Assembly (NCBI GenBank): GCA_050949705.1
Contig: JBMNGG010000003.1
Coordinates: 62,001-126,000, forward strand
Origin: JBMNGG01 sp050949705
GTDB lineage: Bacteria; Bacillota; Thermosediminibacteria; Thermosediminibacterales; Tepidanaerobacteraceae
Direction of reading: 5' to 3'
DNA: 64,000 nucleotides
Shown here: positions 53,444 through 62,388 of the stretch, piece after piece
How the letters are laid out: each line of letters starts with the position of its first letter
Numbering within the stretch: the first letter of the stretch is position 1
Notes under the pieces: generated by a model
What the model was told of the DNA's origin: nothing
Databases searched by the model: none
What the model saw: only the letters and a program-made list of their open reading frames with translations
Translations under genes and position numbers: made by a program

Positions 53444-54709
53444 ATGCAAAATTCAATTTTACTTGATATATTAAAAGACCAAGTAACTCCTGCCCTTGGC
53501 TGTACAGAACCTATTGCTGTAGCCTTGGCGGTCGCAAAAGCTAAAGAAATCCTTGAAAAAACGCCGGATTTAATAAAAATTAGTGTTGATAGAAATATAT
53601 TTAAAAATGCTCTGGGAGTTGGAATACCAGGAACTGATGAAAAAGGCCTGCATATGGCTGTAGCGCTTGCTATGATTGCAGGTAGGTCGAAATACAACTT
53701 AGAAGTGCTAAAAGATATAACAAAAGAGGATATATTAAAAGCAAAAGAAATAGTAAGCAGCAATATTATTAATGTTTCTATTGCCGAAGATATAGTCGGA
53801 TTATATGTTGAAGTTAAGGCTTATTATCAGGAAGATGAAGCTAGGGTAGTGATAAAGAATAAGCATGATAATATAGTGCTTATAGAAAAAAATAATGAAA
53901 TAGTTTTCAAAAAAGAAGAGACAACGGAAAATAAGATTTCATTAAGAGATAATATCAGAAAAATGAGCATAAAGGATATCAAGGATTTCGTCGAACAAGT
54001 AGATTTAGATTGTTTAGACATTGTTGTTCAAGGCATTGAGATGAACAAAAAGATGGCCAAGGAAGGTATGAACAGCAAATATAGTAGAGCCTTAAGTCAG
54101 GAAAATCGCGTAGAAGATATGGACTATAGAGATTACGCTAAATATCTTACTGCTATTGCCAGCTATGCGCGAATGTCAGGATATCCTCTGCCTGTAATGA
54201 GCTGTGCAGGAAGCGGAAACCACGGCCTTACTGCTATTTTGCCTATTGTAGCCATAGGTGAAAAAAAGCATATAAACAGGGAAGATATAATTCGAGCAGT
54301 GACCTTAAGTCTATTAGTGACAATTTATGTGAAAAGCTACACTGGAACATTGACACCGGTTTGTGGTTGTGGTGTTGCTGCCGGCGTCGGTGCGAGTGCT
54401 GGAATTGCGTATATGTTGGGCGGGAATCTTGAGCAAATAGAAGGTGCTATAAAAAACATGATAGGCACCTTGGCGGGAATCATCTGTGATGGCGGAAAAC
54501 CGGGATGTGCATTTAAACTGTTAACTTCTGCTGATGCTGCTGTGGAATCTGCTGTTATGGCCTTAAATAATATTATTATATCTTCTAATGATGGTATTGT
54601 AGATGAAACTGCCGAAAGAACTATTAAGAACCTAGGAAAGGTTTCTACAGATGGTATGGTAAATACTGATGAGACAATTTTAGGGGTAATGATGGAGAAA
54701 TGCCCCTAG
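53444..54709 (+). CDS. cyuA: L-cysteine desulfidase (CyuA/CdsB family), copy 1
   Basis: A 421-residue protein of the serine dehydratase alpha-like / UPF0597 family. Conserved blocks: VTPALGCTEPIAVA with Cys20, MSCAGSGNHGLTAILP, VCGCGVAAGVGA (Cys307 and Cys309), and ICDGGKPGCAFK (Cys348 and Cys355, seven apart). In the methanogen enzyme these Cys positions include ligands of a catalytic 4Fe-4S cluster. It splits L-cysteine to pyruvate, ammonia and sulfide without PLP. Transcribed alone from a sigma-54 promoter identical to that of the liv operon, so it is co-regulated with it. A paralogue lies at 58246. Serine or another beta-substituted amino acid as substrate cannot be ruled out. Confidence 0.82.
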   Translation: MQNSILLDILKDQVTPALGCTEPIAVALAVAKAKEILEKTPDLIKISVDRNIFKNALGVGIPGTDEKGLHMAVALAMIAGRSKYNLEVLKDITKEDILKAKEIVSSNIINVSIAEDIVGLYVEVKAYYQEDEARVVIKNKHDNIVLIEKNNEIVFKKEETTENKISLRDNIRKMSIKDIKDFVEQVDLDCLDIVVQGIEMNKKMAKEGMNSKYSRALSQENRVEDMDYRDYAKYLTAIASYARMSGYPLPVMSCAGSGNHGLTAILPIVAIGEKKHINREDIIRAVTLSLLVTIYVKSYTGTLTPVCGCGVAAGVGASAGIAYMLGGNLEQIEGAIKNMIGTLAGIICDGGKPGCAFKLLTSADAAVESAVMALNNIIISSNDGIVDETAERTIKNLGKVSTDGMVNTDETILGVMMEKCP

Positions 54710-54753
54710 TCAAGAAACAATCAATAGGTAGGCTATATATATGAGCAGTGTTT

Positions 54754-54800
54754 TTAAAAAAGGGTATGTATTTTTGCATTTACCCTTTTTTATTTTTTGT
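54754..54800 (+). terminator. Terminator after cyuA 1
   Basis: AAAAAAGGGTA pairs with TACCCTTTTTT, loop about 15 bases, then TATTTTTTG. Confidence 0.8.
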
Positions 54801-54891
54801 CAAACATATTTTGGATTATTGCCGGAAATAAATAAAAAGACCATGGAAAATATAAACATAGAGAGAAAAACATATTTCGGGAGAATGCATA

Positions 54892-55812
54892 TTGGAAAGT
54901 TTGCGCAATAAAAAAAATACTTTTTTTGGTATCTGGCAAATCTTCAGAGCGATAGCTGTTATAACTTTTTCTGGCAGTCTAATTTTTATAAATATTGCCT
55001 TTGCATGGAAATACGAAAGTGTTCAATGGCAACATGTGTTAGCGTTGGTACTTGGATGTTTTCTTATTAACGGTTTTCTAGGCCATTCATTAAACGATAT
55101 CAACGATTGGTTAACAGGGACAGATGTGGTTTCTAAAGGAATACTATCTGGAGGCTCAAAGGTAATAAAAAATGGTGTGTTTGATATTAGAGATTTAAAC
55201 AGGGTGGCTCTTTTTTCTTTAACAATAATACTTTCGATAGGATTGTATCTATATTTCCTTCGTGGTTTACTTGTGTTAGCAGCCTTAGCTTACGGTATTT
55301 TCGTCGCTTGGGCGTACACTTGTCCCCCTTTTCGATTGGCTTACAAGCCAATTATTGGTGAATGGATAGTGTTTGTGGCCTCAGGCATCGTATTGTCTAC
55401 GGCATCATTTTTTGTATTAACTGGCGGTTTTCACATAGTGCCCTTTTTTGCCGGAATCGTACAAACCACACTATTAACAGCTTGGATAATGCAGCATCAT
55501 ATACCTGACATCCCTGCAGATCTTTCAGCCAAGCCTAAGAAGCTTACAACTCCGGCATTATTCTTTTTCTTATGGGGGAAAGATATGGCTGCTATGCCTG
55601 CAATCATTTATTACGGCATGGCAGCTGTTTTAAGTATTATCGGTTTCTTATATATCCATAGGATTTTTGTATGGATGATTATTCCTGGAATAGTAGGGAT
55701 ATGTGTATCTTGTGCAACTGATACAAAAAATGTAAAAGATGCTACAAATAAGCAGTTAATTACAACGCTTATTATTATAGCCAACAGCATTGCATTCGCA
55801 CTGTTTATATAA
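54892..55812 (+). CDS. UbiA-family prenyltransferase
   Basis: A 306-residue membrane protein with about eight to nine helices. The two Asp-rich metal-diphosphate motifs are present: GHSLNDINDWLTGTD (first; NDxxDxxxD) and HHIPDIPADLSAKPKKLTTP (second), plus YTCPPFRLAYK. This is the pattern of MenA-like enzymes that attach a polyprenyl chain to an aromatic or other acceptor. No quinone-biosynthesis gene is nearby, so its acceptor is unknown. TTG start 8 bp after GGGAG. It stands between the two sigma-54 modules with its own upstream terminator and no sigma-54 box. Confidence 0.78.
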   Translation: MESLRNKKNTFFGIWQIFRAIAVITFSGSLIFINIAFAWKYESVQWQHVLALVLGCFLINGFLGHSLNDINDWLTGTDVVSKGILSGGSKVIKNGVFDIRDLNRVALFSLTIILSIGLYLYFLRGLLVLAALAYGIFVAWAYTCPPFRLAYKPIIGEWIVFVASGIVLSTASFFVLTGGFHIVPFFAGIVQTTLLTAWIMQHHIPDIPADLSAKPKKLTTPALFFFLWGKDMAAMPAIIYYGMAAVLSIIGFLYIHRIFVWMIIPGIVGICVSCATDTKNVKDATNKQLITTLIIIANSIAFALFI

Positions 55813-56261
55813 AATGATAAAAATAATTTGCCTTTAGTTATAGTCTGCCATGAATAAATAGGGGTATTAAGACATCTATTTATGGTAATTATGCTTTCTG
55901 CTCTAGTTTTTTGGGTAGCAACTAAAAAATCTTGATGTCAACATATCGTCATTAAAGTTTGGAAACATCAGTAGTTGAATCAAATATGATCACGCAAGCT
56001 AATAGCAAGATAGGTAACAGTAGAAAATCAAAAGTTAATATGTCTCTGTTCTTTAATCAGTTTTTGTAAAAAATACTATTTTTATTAGGAGACGAGAGTC
56101 TCTTATTTTTATGTTTGAGTACTTAACAAAATTTTAAAAAATTACAACATTAGAAGGAATTTACAGAAAACTATAGAATATATAATATTATTAAAAATCA
56201 ATTTTAAGAAAAAATATTCAAAATTGAGGATTTATAGCAAGAAAGAAGGGAGTAAACAATA
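55813..56261. other. 449-bp non-coding stretch between the two modules
   Basis: AT-rich sequence with no supported ORF. A small hairpin GGAGAC-GAGA-GTCTCT followed by TATTTTTAT at about 56088-56110 may be a weak terminator. No sigma-54 promoter is seen before regulator 2, unlike regulator 1. Confidence 0.5.
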
Positions 56262-58016
56262 ATGAAGCTCCATAAATTACAAGTGGAACTACAGCAAATT
56301 GCCGAGGCTATAATGGCAGTAACAGGAATGGATGTTACAATTCTAGATAATAATCTAAAGAGAATAGCGGGAACGGGAAAGTACAGAGCCGCAGTAGGAA
56401 AACTAGCTCCTCAGAACTCAGTTTTTGAAAAGTGTATTACTACGGGTCGGGAGTATGTGATTGAGATGCCAAGAAACTGTGACGAATGCGAAGATTGCCA
56501 TGGTAAATCTTATTGCTTGGAGGAGGCTGAGGTATGTTGTCCTATTAAAATTGACCAAGATGTAACTGGAATAATAGGTTTGATTGCCTTTAATCAGGCT
56601 CAAAAGGAATCTTTTTTAGAAAAACAGAAAGAATACATGAATTTCATTCGCCGCATGAGCAGCCTTATATCATCTCAACTTAAGGAGCAGAGATTGTATG
56701 AAGAACTTCGTTATAGATCTATAGAGCTTCATACGATAATTGATGCAGTGGATGAAGGCATAATAGCCGTTGACCATCAAGGAAAGATACTTTGTATAAA
56801 TCAATGGGCTAAGAGTGCTCTCAGAATCAAAGAAGAAAATATTATTGGTAAAAAGTTGGATGACATTTTTCCTAAAAATAGTGTGACAAGAGTTTTAAAA
56901 ATCAATGAGGAAATAAGAGAGCAGGAAGAAGCATTTACTATTGGCAAAAGTTCGTTTCGTTTTCTGATATCGGTTAAACCCATCATATTTAATTCAAAAA
57001 GAGCTGGAGCTGTAGCCACCTTTAAGGATTTTGAGAAGTTACATCGATCGATAATAAGAATTAGTGAAAATACAGAGACAATTACTTTTGACAAAATTTT
57101 AGGTAAAAGTCCCAATTTTTTGAGGGCCAAAGAACAGGCAAAGCAAATAGCAAATCAGGATGTTACGGTGTTGATTCTAGGGGAAAGTGGCACTGGTAAG
57201 GAACTTTTTGCTCGGGCAATACATTATGAAAGCTCTAGGAAAGATGAAATTTTTATGCCAATAAACTGTGGCGCTATACCCGATAGTCTCATAGAGAGTG
57301 AATTATTTGGATATGAGAAAGGCTCTTTTACAGGGGCAAGTCCCAAAGGAAAAATTGGGAAATTTGAAATGGCTCAAGGAGGTACTGTGTTTCTTGATGA
57401 AATAGGAGACCTTCCATTACATATACAGGTCAAACTTCTAAGAGTCCTTCAACAGAGAGAGGTGGTACGTATTGGAGGGTTAACTCCAATAAAGGTTGAT
57501 GTACGAATAATTGCTGCTACTAATAAGGATCTGTTTGAAATGGTACATAAGGGAGAATTTAGAGAGGATCTGTTTTATCGGCTAAATGTAGTTCCTATTA
57601 TTATTCCCCCTTTACGTGATAGACCAGAAGATATATTAGATATGGCTGAAAGCTTTATCAGTAGGTATAACGGTATTTATAATAAAAAAATTAAAGGTTT
57701 TTCTGATGAGGTGAGAAAAGTTTTGATAAACCATTCTTGGGATGGTAATGTTCGAGAACTGGAAAATCTTATTGAATATGGTGTTATTTTTGAAAAGACT
57801 AATCTACTAACCTTTGACACCATTTCAAAAAAACTAAATTTGCATAGTCCTACAGACTTATACAACGGCGGCTTAAAACAGATTATCAAAGATTATGAAA
57901 GGAGCGTTATTAGAAACCTCTTAAATTACCATGGACATGATACCGAAGCAAAGAGAAGAGTTGCACAACAACTAAAAATTAGCACAGCTACGTTATATAG
58001 GAAACTAAATGAGTGA
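56262..58016 (+). CDS. Sigma-54-dependent activator 2 with Cys-cluster sensor domain
   Basis: A 584-residue paralogue of the activator at 45739, same architecture: sensor domain with Cys58, Cys73, 76, 79, 85 and 92 at identical positions (plus Cys93), PAS domain, AAA+ domain with GESGTGKE, Walker B GGTVFLDEIGD and REDLFYRLNV, and Fis-type HTH (AKRRVAQQLKISTATLYRKL). The sigma-54 contact loop is GSFTGA instead of GAFTGA. ATG start after GAAGGGAG. It directly precedes the second desulfidase operon with its sigma-54 promoter and is its likely activator. The HTH recognition helix differs from that of regulator 1, so different DNA sites are expected. Confidence 0.9.
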   Translation: MKLHKLQVELQQIAEAIMAVTGMDVTILDNNLKRIAGTGKYRAAVGKLAPQNSVFEKCITTGREYVIEMPRNCDECEDCHGKSYCLEEAEVCCPIKIDQDVTGIIGLIAFNQAQKESFLEKQKEYMNFIRRMSSLISSQLKEQRLYEELRYRSIELHTIIDAVDEGIIAVDHQGKILCINQWAKSALRIKEENIIGKKLDDIFPKNSVTRVLKINEEIREQEEAFTIGKSSFRFLISVKPIIFNSKRAGAVATFKDFEKLHRSIIRISENTETITFDKILGKSPNFLRAKEQAKQIANQDVTVLILGESGTGKELFARAIHYESSRKDEIFMPINCGAIPDSLIESELFGYEKGSFTGASPKGKIGKFEMAQGGTVFLDEIGDLPLHIQVKLLRVLQQREVVRIGGLTPIKVDVRIIAATNKDLFEMVHKGEFREDLFYRLNVVPIIIPPLRDRPEDILDMAESFISRYNGIYNKKIKGFSDEVRKVLINHSWDGNVRELENLIEYGVIFEKTNLLTFDTISKKLNLHSPTDLYNGGLKQIIKDYERSVIRNLLNYHGHDTEAKRRVAQQLKISTATLYRKLNE

Positions 58017-58087
58017 ATTCTCGATAATAAAAAAACTATTCCCAAAAATGAGATAAGCTAGATACCAAATACCGTAATAGAAATTTT

Positions 58088-58115
58088 AATTTGGAGGGAC
58101 CCAAACTTCCAAATT
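58088..58115. promoter_or_regulatory. Dyad, possible activator site for regulator 2
   Basis: AATTTGGA (58088-58095) and TCCAAATT (58108-58115) form a perfect 8-bp dyad with 12 bp between, 80-108 bp before the -24 box at 58196. It differs from the TTATCA-N4-TGATAA motif of module 1. Confidence 0.45.
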
Positions 58116-58195
58116 TTAAGAAATAGAAAATAAATGAAATTTATCAACTAATCCTAACAATAAGTCAGACGTTACTTTTGTGAATTTTACATTAT

Positions 58196-58211
58196 TGGCA
58201 CAGAACTTGCT
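58196..58211 (+). promoter_or_regulatory. Sigma-54 promoter of the module 2 operon
   Basis: TGGCACAGAACTTGCT, consensus -24 TGGCAC and -12 TTGC with GG-N10-GC spacing, 34 bp before the gene start. Confidence 0.9.
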
Positions 58212-58245
58212 CTCAACTTAGACTAGAGAATAAAGGGAGGAGTTC

Positions 58246-59508
58246 ATGCGAATGATGAAGGAAACATCGCTACTGGACATTTTAAAAGCTGAAGTAACCC
58301 CGGCTTTAGGTTGTACAGAACCCATCGCTGTGGCTTATGCGGTGGCTAAAGCTAAAGAAACCTTCTCTGGGCAAATAGAAAACCTTAAAATCATTGTAGA
58401 TCGGAACATATTAAAAAACGCTATGGGAGTAGGTATACCTGGCACTAACAAAAAGGGACTTAAAATCGCTGCCGCTCTAGCATTGATCGCAGGTAAATCA
58501 CGCTACAAATTGGAGGTATTAAAAGAGATCACTGCCGAAGACGTGAAAAAAGCCGAGGGAATTATGGCTCAGGGTATATTAGATGTATCTACAAAAAAAG
58601 ATGCTAGAGGCATCTATATTGAAGTTATTGCACGAGGATCTGGGGAAAGTGTAAGAGTTATTATAGAAGATAAACACGACAACATAACCATGATAGAAAA
58701 AAACGGCAAAATAATATATAAAAAAGACTTAGAGTTACAAGTTGATTATGTAGGGAATATCAGATCCTTTACTATAGCAGAACTTATACAATTTGCGCAA
58801 AATGTTAGTTTGGACAAAATACAGTTGGTTAGACAAGGAATCGAGATGAATAAAAGAATGGCACAGGCAGGTTTGGAAAACGGGGCTTACTATAATAGGA
58901 GTTCACTTGACAATAAAGAAAACTTTAAAGAATATGCCAAGACACTAACATCTGCGGCTTGCCATGCCCGTATGTCAGGATTTCCTTTACCGGTTATGAG
59001 TTGTGCCGGTAGCGGAAACCATGGCTTAACTGCTATATTACCCGTAGTAGCAGTAGGAGAAGCAAAATGCATTGATATGGAAACTGTGATTCGAGGCGTA
59101 ACTATAAGCCTTTTAGTCACAATTTATGTAAAGAGCTTCACTGGAACTTTGTCGGCGGTATGTGGTTGTGGTGTTGCTGCAGGGGTAGGAGCCTGTGCAG
59201 GAATTACCTTTATTTTAGGTGGTACCTTAAATCAGATTGAGGGCGCGATAAACAATATGATTGGTGGTATTTCTGGAATTATTTGTGACGGTGGAAAACC
59301 CGGGTGTGCCTTCAAACTGTCGATTTCATCGGGTACAGCGGTAGAAGCCGCATTGATGGCACTTAACAACGTCTTTATTTCTCATGAGGATGGGATTGTC
59401 GATCAAACAGCCGAGAAGTCTATATACAATCTTGGTGAAGTATCTACTAAAGGAATGCAAAATACAGATGAAACCATATTAAAAGTAATGATGCAAAAAT
59501 GCCCCTAA
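58246..59508 (+). CDS. L-cysteine desulfidase (CyuA/CdsB family), copy 2
   Basis: A 420-residue paralogue of the protein at 53444. All family blocks and Cys positions are kept: LGCTEPIAVAYAVAKAK, MSCAGSGNHGLTA, VCGCGVAAGVGACAG (one extra Cys) and ICDGGKPGCAFK. The middle region (about 135-220) differs most from copy 1, hinting at a different substrate. ATG after GGGAGG. First gene of the operon with the alcohol dehydrogenase 34 bp downstream. An activity on a cysteine analogue or another beta-substituted amino acid is possible. Confidence 0.78.
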   Translation: MRMMKETSLLDILKAEVTPALGCTEPIAVAYAVAKAKETFSGQIENLKIIVDRNILKNAMGVGIPGTNKKGLKIAAALALIAGKSRYKLEVLKEITAEDVKKAEGIMAQGILDVSTKKDARGIYIEVIARGSGESVRVIIEDKHDNITMIEKNGKIIYKKDLELQVDYVGNIRSFTIAELIQFAQNVSLDKIQLVRQGIEMNKRMAQAGLENGAYYNRSSLDNKENFKEYAKTLTSAACHARMSGFPLPVMSCAGSGNHGLTAILPVVAVGEAKCIDMETVIRGVTISLLVTIYVKSFTGTLSAVCGCGVAAGVGACAGITFILGGTLNQIEGAINNMIGGISGIICDGGKPGCAFKLSISSGTAVEAALMALNNVFISHEDGIVDQTAEKSIYNLGEVSTKGMQNTDETILKVMMQKCP

Positions 59509-59542
59509 ATGTATAAATAAAAAAAATTAGGGAGGTAAAACA

Positions 59543-60724
59543 ATGGCTAGAATGGATGGATTGCAAAACTTTGTTTTTGACGAACCGACAAAAATCATAT
59601 ATGGAGAGGGATCAATTAAGGAGCTAAAAAATGAATTGATTCGATTAGGTTCCAAGTCGGTTCTATTGGTTTGCGATGAGGGTATAGTTAAAGCCGGTCT
59701 TGTAGACAAAGTAAAAACTATTGTAGAAGATACCCCCGGAGTTGAATTACACCTTTACGACAAGATCATTGTCAATCCCCTCGATACAACGATGGATGAA
59801 GGTTACGAGTTTGCCAAGAAAAATCAGGTTGATACCGTCATAGGTCTAGGAGGAGGTAGTTCTCTGGATTCTGCTAAGGGCATAGCCCTACTGATGACCA
59901 ATGGAGGCAGGATGCGGGAATATCTCATGGAAGGTAAAGTAGTAGAAAAGGTTATTGCTCCTACTATATGCATCCCCACTACTGCCGGTACAGGTAGTGA
60001 GGTAACGAGGACCGTGGTGGCTACAGACCATATTACAAAATTCAAGGATGGTTTTAAATATGCTGATACAATGTATGCTGCAGTAGCGATCCTTGACCCC
60101 GTCCTAATGGAAGGTTTACCACCTCATGTCCTCGCAGCTTGTGGAATGGATGCATTAACCCACGCCATAGAATCTTATATTACCTGGAAGGCCAACCCCA
60201 TTACTGATGCTATGAATATCTACGCTATCAGGCTTATTGGTGAAAACATTGGAAAAGCTTTCGCGCGACCTCAGAACTACGATGCCAAGGGTAAAATGCT
60301 TTTGGCCTCAACTCTTACTGGTATAGCTTTTGATCAGGCTGGTCTTGGTCTCGCTCACTGTATGGGTCATCCTATGGGAGGTCTCTTTAATGTTGCTCAT
60401 GGTATAGCTTGTGGAATGGCATTACCGGTCACAATGGAATTTAATCTCATTTCAAATCCTGAAAAGTTTGCCGATATAGCTGTTGCCCTTGGTGCAAATA
60501 TCCATGGTTTGACCAAGTATGAGGCTGCCCAAAAGTCAGTAGAGATGGTCAAAGGTTTGTTGAAGGCTTTGGGCTTACCCATGACATTGAGGGAAATAGG
60601 TATTGAGGAAAAAGATATTCCATCTCTAGCGAAAGATGCCATGGGGTTTCCGGGGATGCGGGGTGCGAATCCGAGGATAGCTACACAAAAGGACGTGGAA
60701 AACCTATTCAGAAAATTGTTATAG
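59543..60724 (+). CDS. Iron-containing (group III) alcohol dehydrogenase
   Basis: A 393-residue Fe-type alcohol dehydrogenase. NAD site: GLGGGSSLDSAKGIA; then PTTAGTGSEVT, and the metal-binding Asp/His set in ACGMDALTHAIESY and GLAHCMGHPMGGLFNVAHG. Length is typical. It interconverts an alcohol and an aldehyde or keto acid with NAD(P). Placement in an operon with a desulfidase and a UxaA/SuyAB-type lyase suggests a small hydroxy-acid or sulfonate substrate, which is inference only. AGGGAGG precedes the ATG. Confidence 0.9.
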   Translation: MARMDGLQNFVFDEPTKIIYGEGSIKELKNELIRLGSKSVLLVCDEGIVKAGLVDKVKTIVEDTPGVELHLYDKIIVNPLDTTMDEGYEFAKKNQVDTVIGLGGGSSLDSAKGIALLMTNGGRMREYLMEGKVVEKVIAPTICIPTTAGTGSEVTRTVVATDHITKFKDGFKYADTMYAAVAILDPVLMEGLPPHVLAACGMDALTHAIESYITWKANPITDAMNIYAIRLIGENIGKAFARPQNYDAKGKMLLASTLTGIAFDQAGLGLAHCMGHPMGGLFNVAHGIACGMALPVTMEFNLISNPEKFADIAVALGANIHGLTKYEAAQKSVEMVKGLLKALGLPMTLREIGIEEKDIPSLAKDAMGFPGMRGANPRIATQKDVENLFRKLL

Positions 60725-60766
60725 AACCTTTGTAAGTATCTTCTTCAAAGAAAAGGGGGAAATTAT

Positions 60767-61078
60767 GTGGAAAATGTCCTCGTTCTAAATGAAAAAGATA
60801 ATGTTGGTAATGCCATAGAAGACATTGTTAGAAATCAGGCAGCCATTTACTCTCTTGCTGGTAAATCTTATGAAATAATTGCGAAAGAAGCGATTCCTTT
60901 TGGTTTTAAAATAGCTTTGAAGAGTATAAATAAGGGTGATTCTGTAATAAAATACGGGGAAATAATCGGAATAGCTAGTAAGGATATAACTCAGGGGCAA
61001 TTAGTGCATGTTCACAATTTGGAAGGATATCGGGGTCGGGGAGATCTAAATTTTAAAAAAAGGTGCTGCGGAACATGA
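60767..61078 (+). CDS. UxaA/SuyA-type small lyase subunit (SAF domain)
   Basis: A 103-residue protein with a SAF domain, as in the N-terminal part of altronate dehydratase (UxaA) or the small subunit of sulfolactate sulfo-lyase (SuyA): VLNEKDNVGNAIEDI, IPFGFKIALKSINKGDSVIKYGEIIGIA and GQLVHVHNLEGYRGRGDL. The split into a small SAF protein and a large catalytic protein is the arrangement of SuyAB. GTG start after AGGGGGA. The 3' end overlaps the large-subunit ATG by 4 bp. Substrate not proven. Confidence 0.75.
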   Translation: MENVLVLNEKDNVGNAIEDIVRNQAAIYSLAGKSYEIIAKEAIPFGFKIALKSINKGDSVIKYGEIIGIASKDITQGQLVHVHNLEGYRGRGDLNFKKRCCGT

Positions 61079-62274
61079 AGATACTTGGTTATGAAAGACC
61101 TGATAAAAAAGTCGGAATAAGAAATTACTTATTAATCCTACCGGTTACTCGGGGTAGTCATATGTTAGCTGCCAAAATAGCGGAGAATGTAAGATATGCA
61201 AAGACATTTATTGCTGGTGATGAAGATGGCAGAGATTCCGATGATAGAATGACTATGTCTAGAGTATTTATTGGATTAGGGAAAAACCCCAATGTAGGTG
61301 GGGTAATCTTAGTCTGTAACAAAAAAAGTGCTGGGTATGATGAACTACTCCCCACCTTTATCGCATCAGAGATAAGCGCTACAGGAAAAGATGTTCAAAT
61401 ATTGGATGTAGAAGAACAGGGCGGTATATATAAGGCATTGGGGGAGGGTATTAGAAAAGCCCGCAAGATGCTTCTTAAAATATCAGAAACCCCCAGGACA
61501 TATGTGGAATTTGGCAAATTAACAATTGGAATAAAATGCGGTTTGTCCGATGCATCATCAGGCATTTCCGGTAATCCAACCGTTGGATTTTTGGCGGATG
61601 AACTTATTAACCAGGGAGGCACAGTACTATTTTCAGAAACTACTGAAGTTATTGGAGCAGAAGAAATATTGGCTAACCGCTGCAATAATGATGAGATTAA
61701 AAAAGCCTTTCTTGAATGTGTTTATCGAACAGAAGAAGAAGCTAAAGCAACAGGGGAAGACATAAGGTCCATAAATCCAATACCTGCTAACATTGATGCG
61801 GGTATTACAACTTTAGAAGAAAAGTCTTTAGGAGCTATTGCAAAGGCTGGACACCATTCAATAAATGGAGTGCTGAAGTATGCCCAAATACCAAAGGAGA
61901 AAGGGCTTTACTTCATGGACTCATGGATGTCATCTACATCTCTCTTTCTCGGTTATGCAGCGGCAGGTGCTAACTTAATTATCTTCCAGATGGGAGGAGG
62001 GGCGCTCCCCAAAGACCCTCCTATGCCAGCTGTATCTACAGGTATAGTTGTTCCTGTGTTCTACACTACTGGAAATCCCAGGACTTATGCTAAAGCTCAA
62101 GATGAAATAGACTTTAATTGTGGCACAGTTATAGATAAAGGGGAGACTATACAACGAGCTGGGAAAAGGCTAATTAACGAGATACGAATGATAGCTTCGG
62201 GAAAACTAACAAAAATGGAAACATGGAACTACGATGATCCCGCGGAAATATATTTAAGAGGGCCTAAACTGTAA
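61075..62274 (+). CDS. UxaA/SuyB-type large lyase subunit
   Basis: A 399-residue UxaA/GarD-family catalytic subunit: YERPDKKVGIRNYLLILP at the N-terminus, IGIKCGLSDASSGISGNPTVG (seen as KCGLSDASSGIS), and the C-terminal MGGGALPKDPPMPAVSTG and NCGTVIDKGET. The family includes altronate, galactarate and (2R)-sulfolactate lyases. The usual HP-GC/HQDGC block is replaced by IAGDEDGRDSDDR, so substrate contacts differ from sugar-acid dehydratases. I choose ATG 61075 (overlapping the small subunit stop as ATGA) over GTG 61063. If it is SuyB, the product would be pyruvate plus sulfite. Confidence 0.75.
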   Translation: MKILGYERPDKKVGIRNYLLILPVTRGSHMLAAKIAENVRYAKTFIAGDEDGRDSDDRMTMSRVFIGLGKNPNVGGVILVCNKKSAGYDELLPTFIASEISATGKDVQILDVEEQGGIYKALGEGIRKARKMLLKISETPRTYVEFGKLTIGIKCGLSDASSGISGNPTVGFLADELINQGGTVLFSETTEVIGAEEILANRCNNDEIKKAFLECVYRTEEEAKATGEDIRSINPIPANIDAGITTLEEKSLGAIAKAGHHSINGVLKYAQIPKEKGLYFMDSWMSSTSLFLGYAAAGANLIIFQMGGGALPKDPPMPAVSTGIVVPVFYTTGNPRTYAKAQDEIDFNCGTVIDKGETIQRAGKRLINEIRMIASGKLTKMETWNYDDPAEIYLRGPKL

Positions 62275-62388
62275 TGTAACCTACAAAGCTCATGCAAATT
62301 ATTATTTGTGATAAGGGGGGATGTGCTAGGGTAAGAAAACTGGAAATAATGTTGTTTTAAAAACATAGAATTTTAGGGGGAGAGAAAG

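Noticed and set aside
55813..56261. Sigma-54 promoter before regulator 2
   Set aside because: No pair of GG and GC with 10-bp spacing in the right context could be found.
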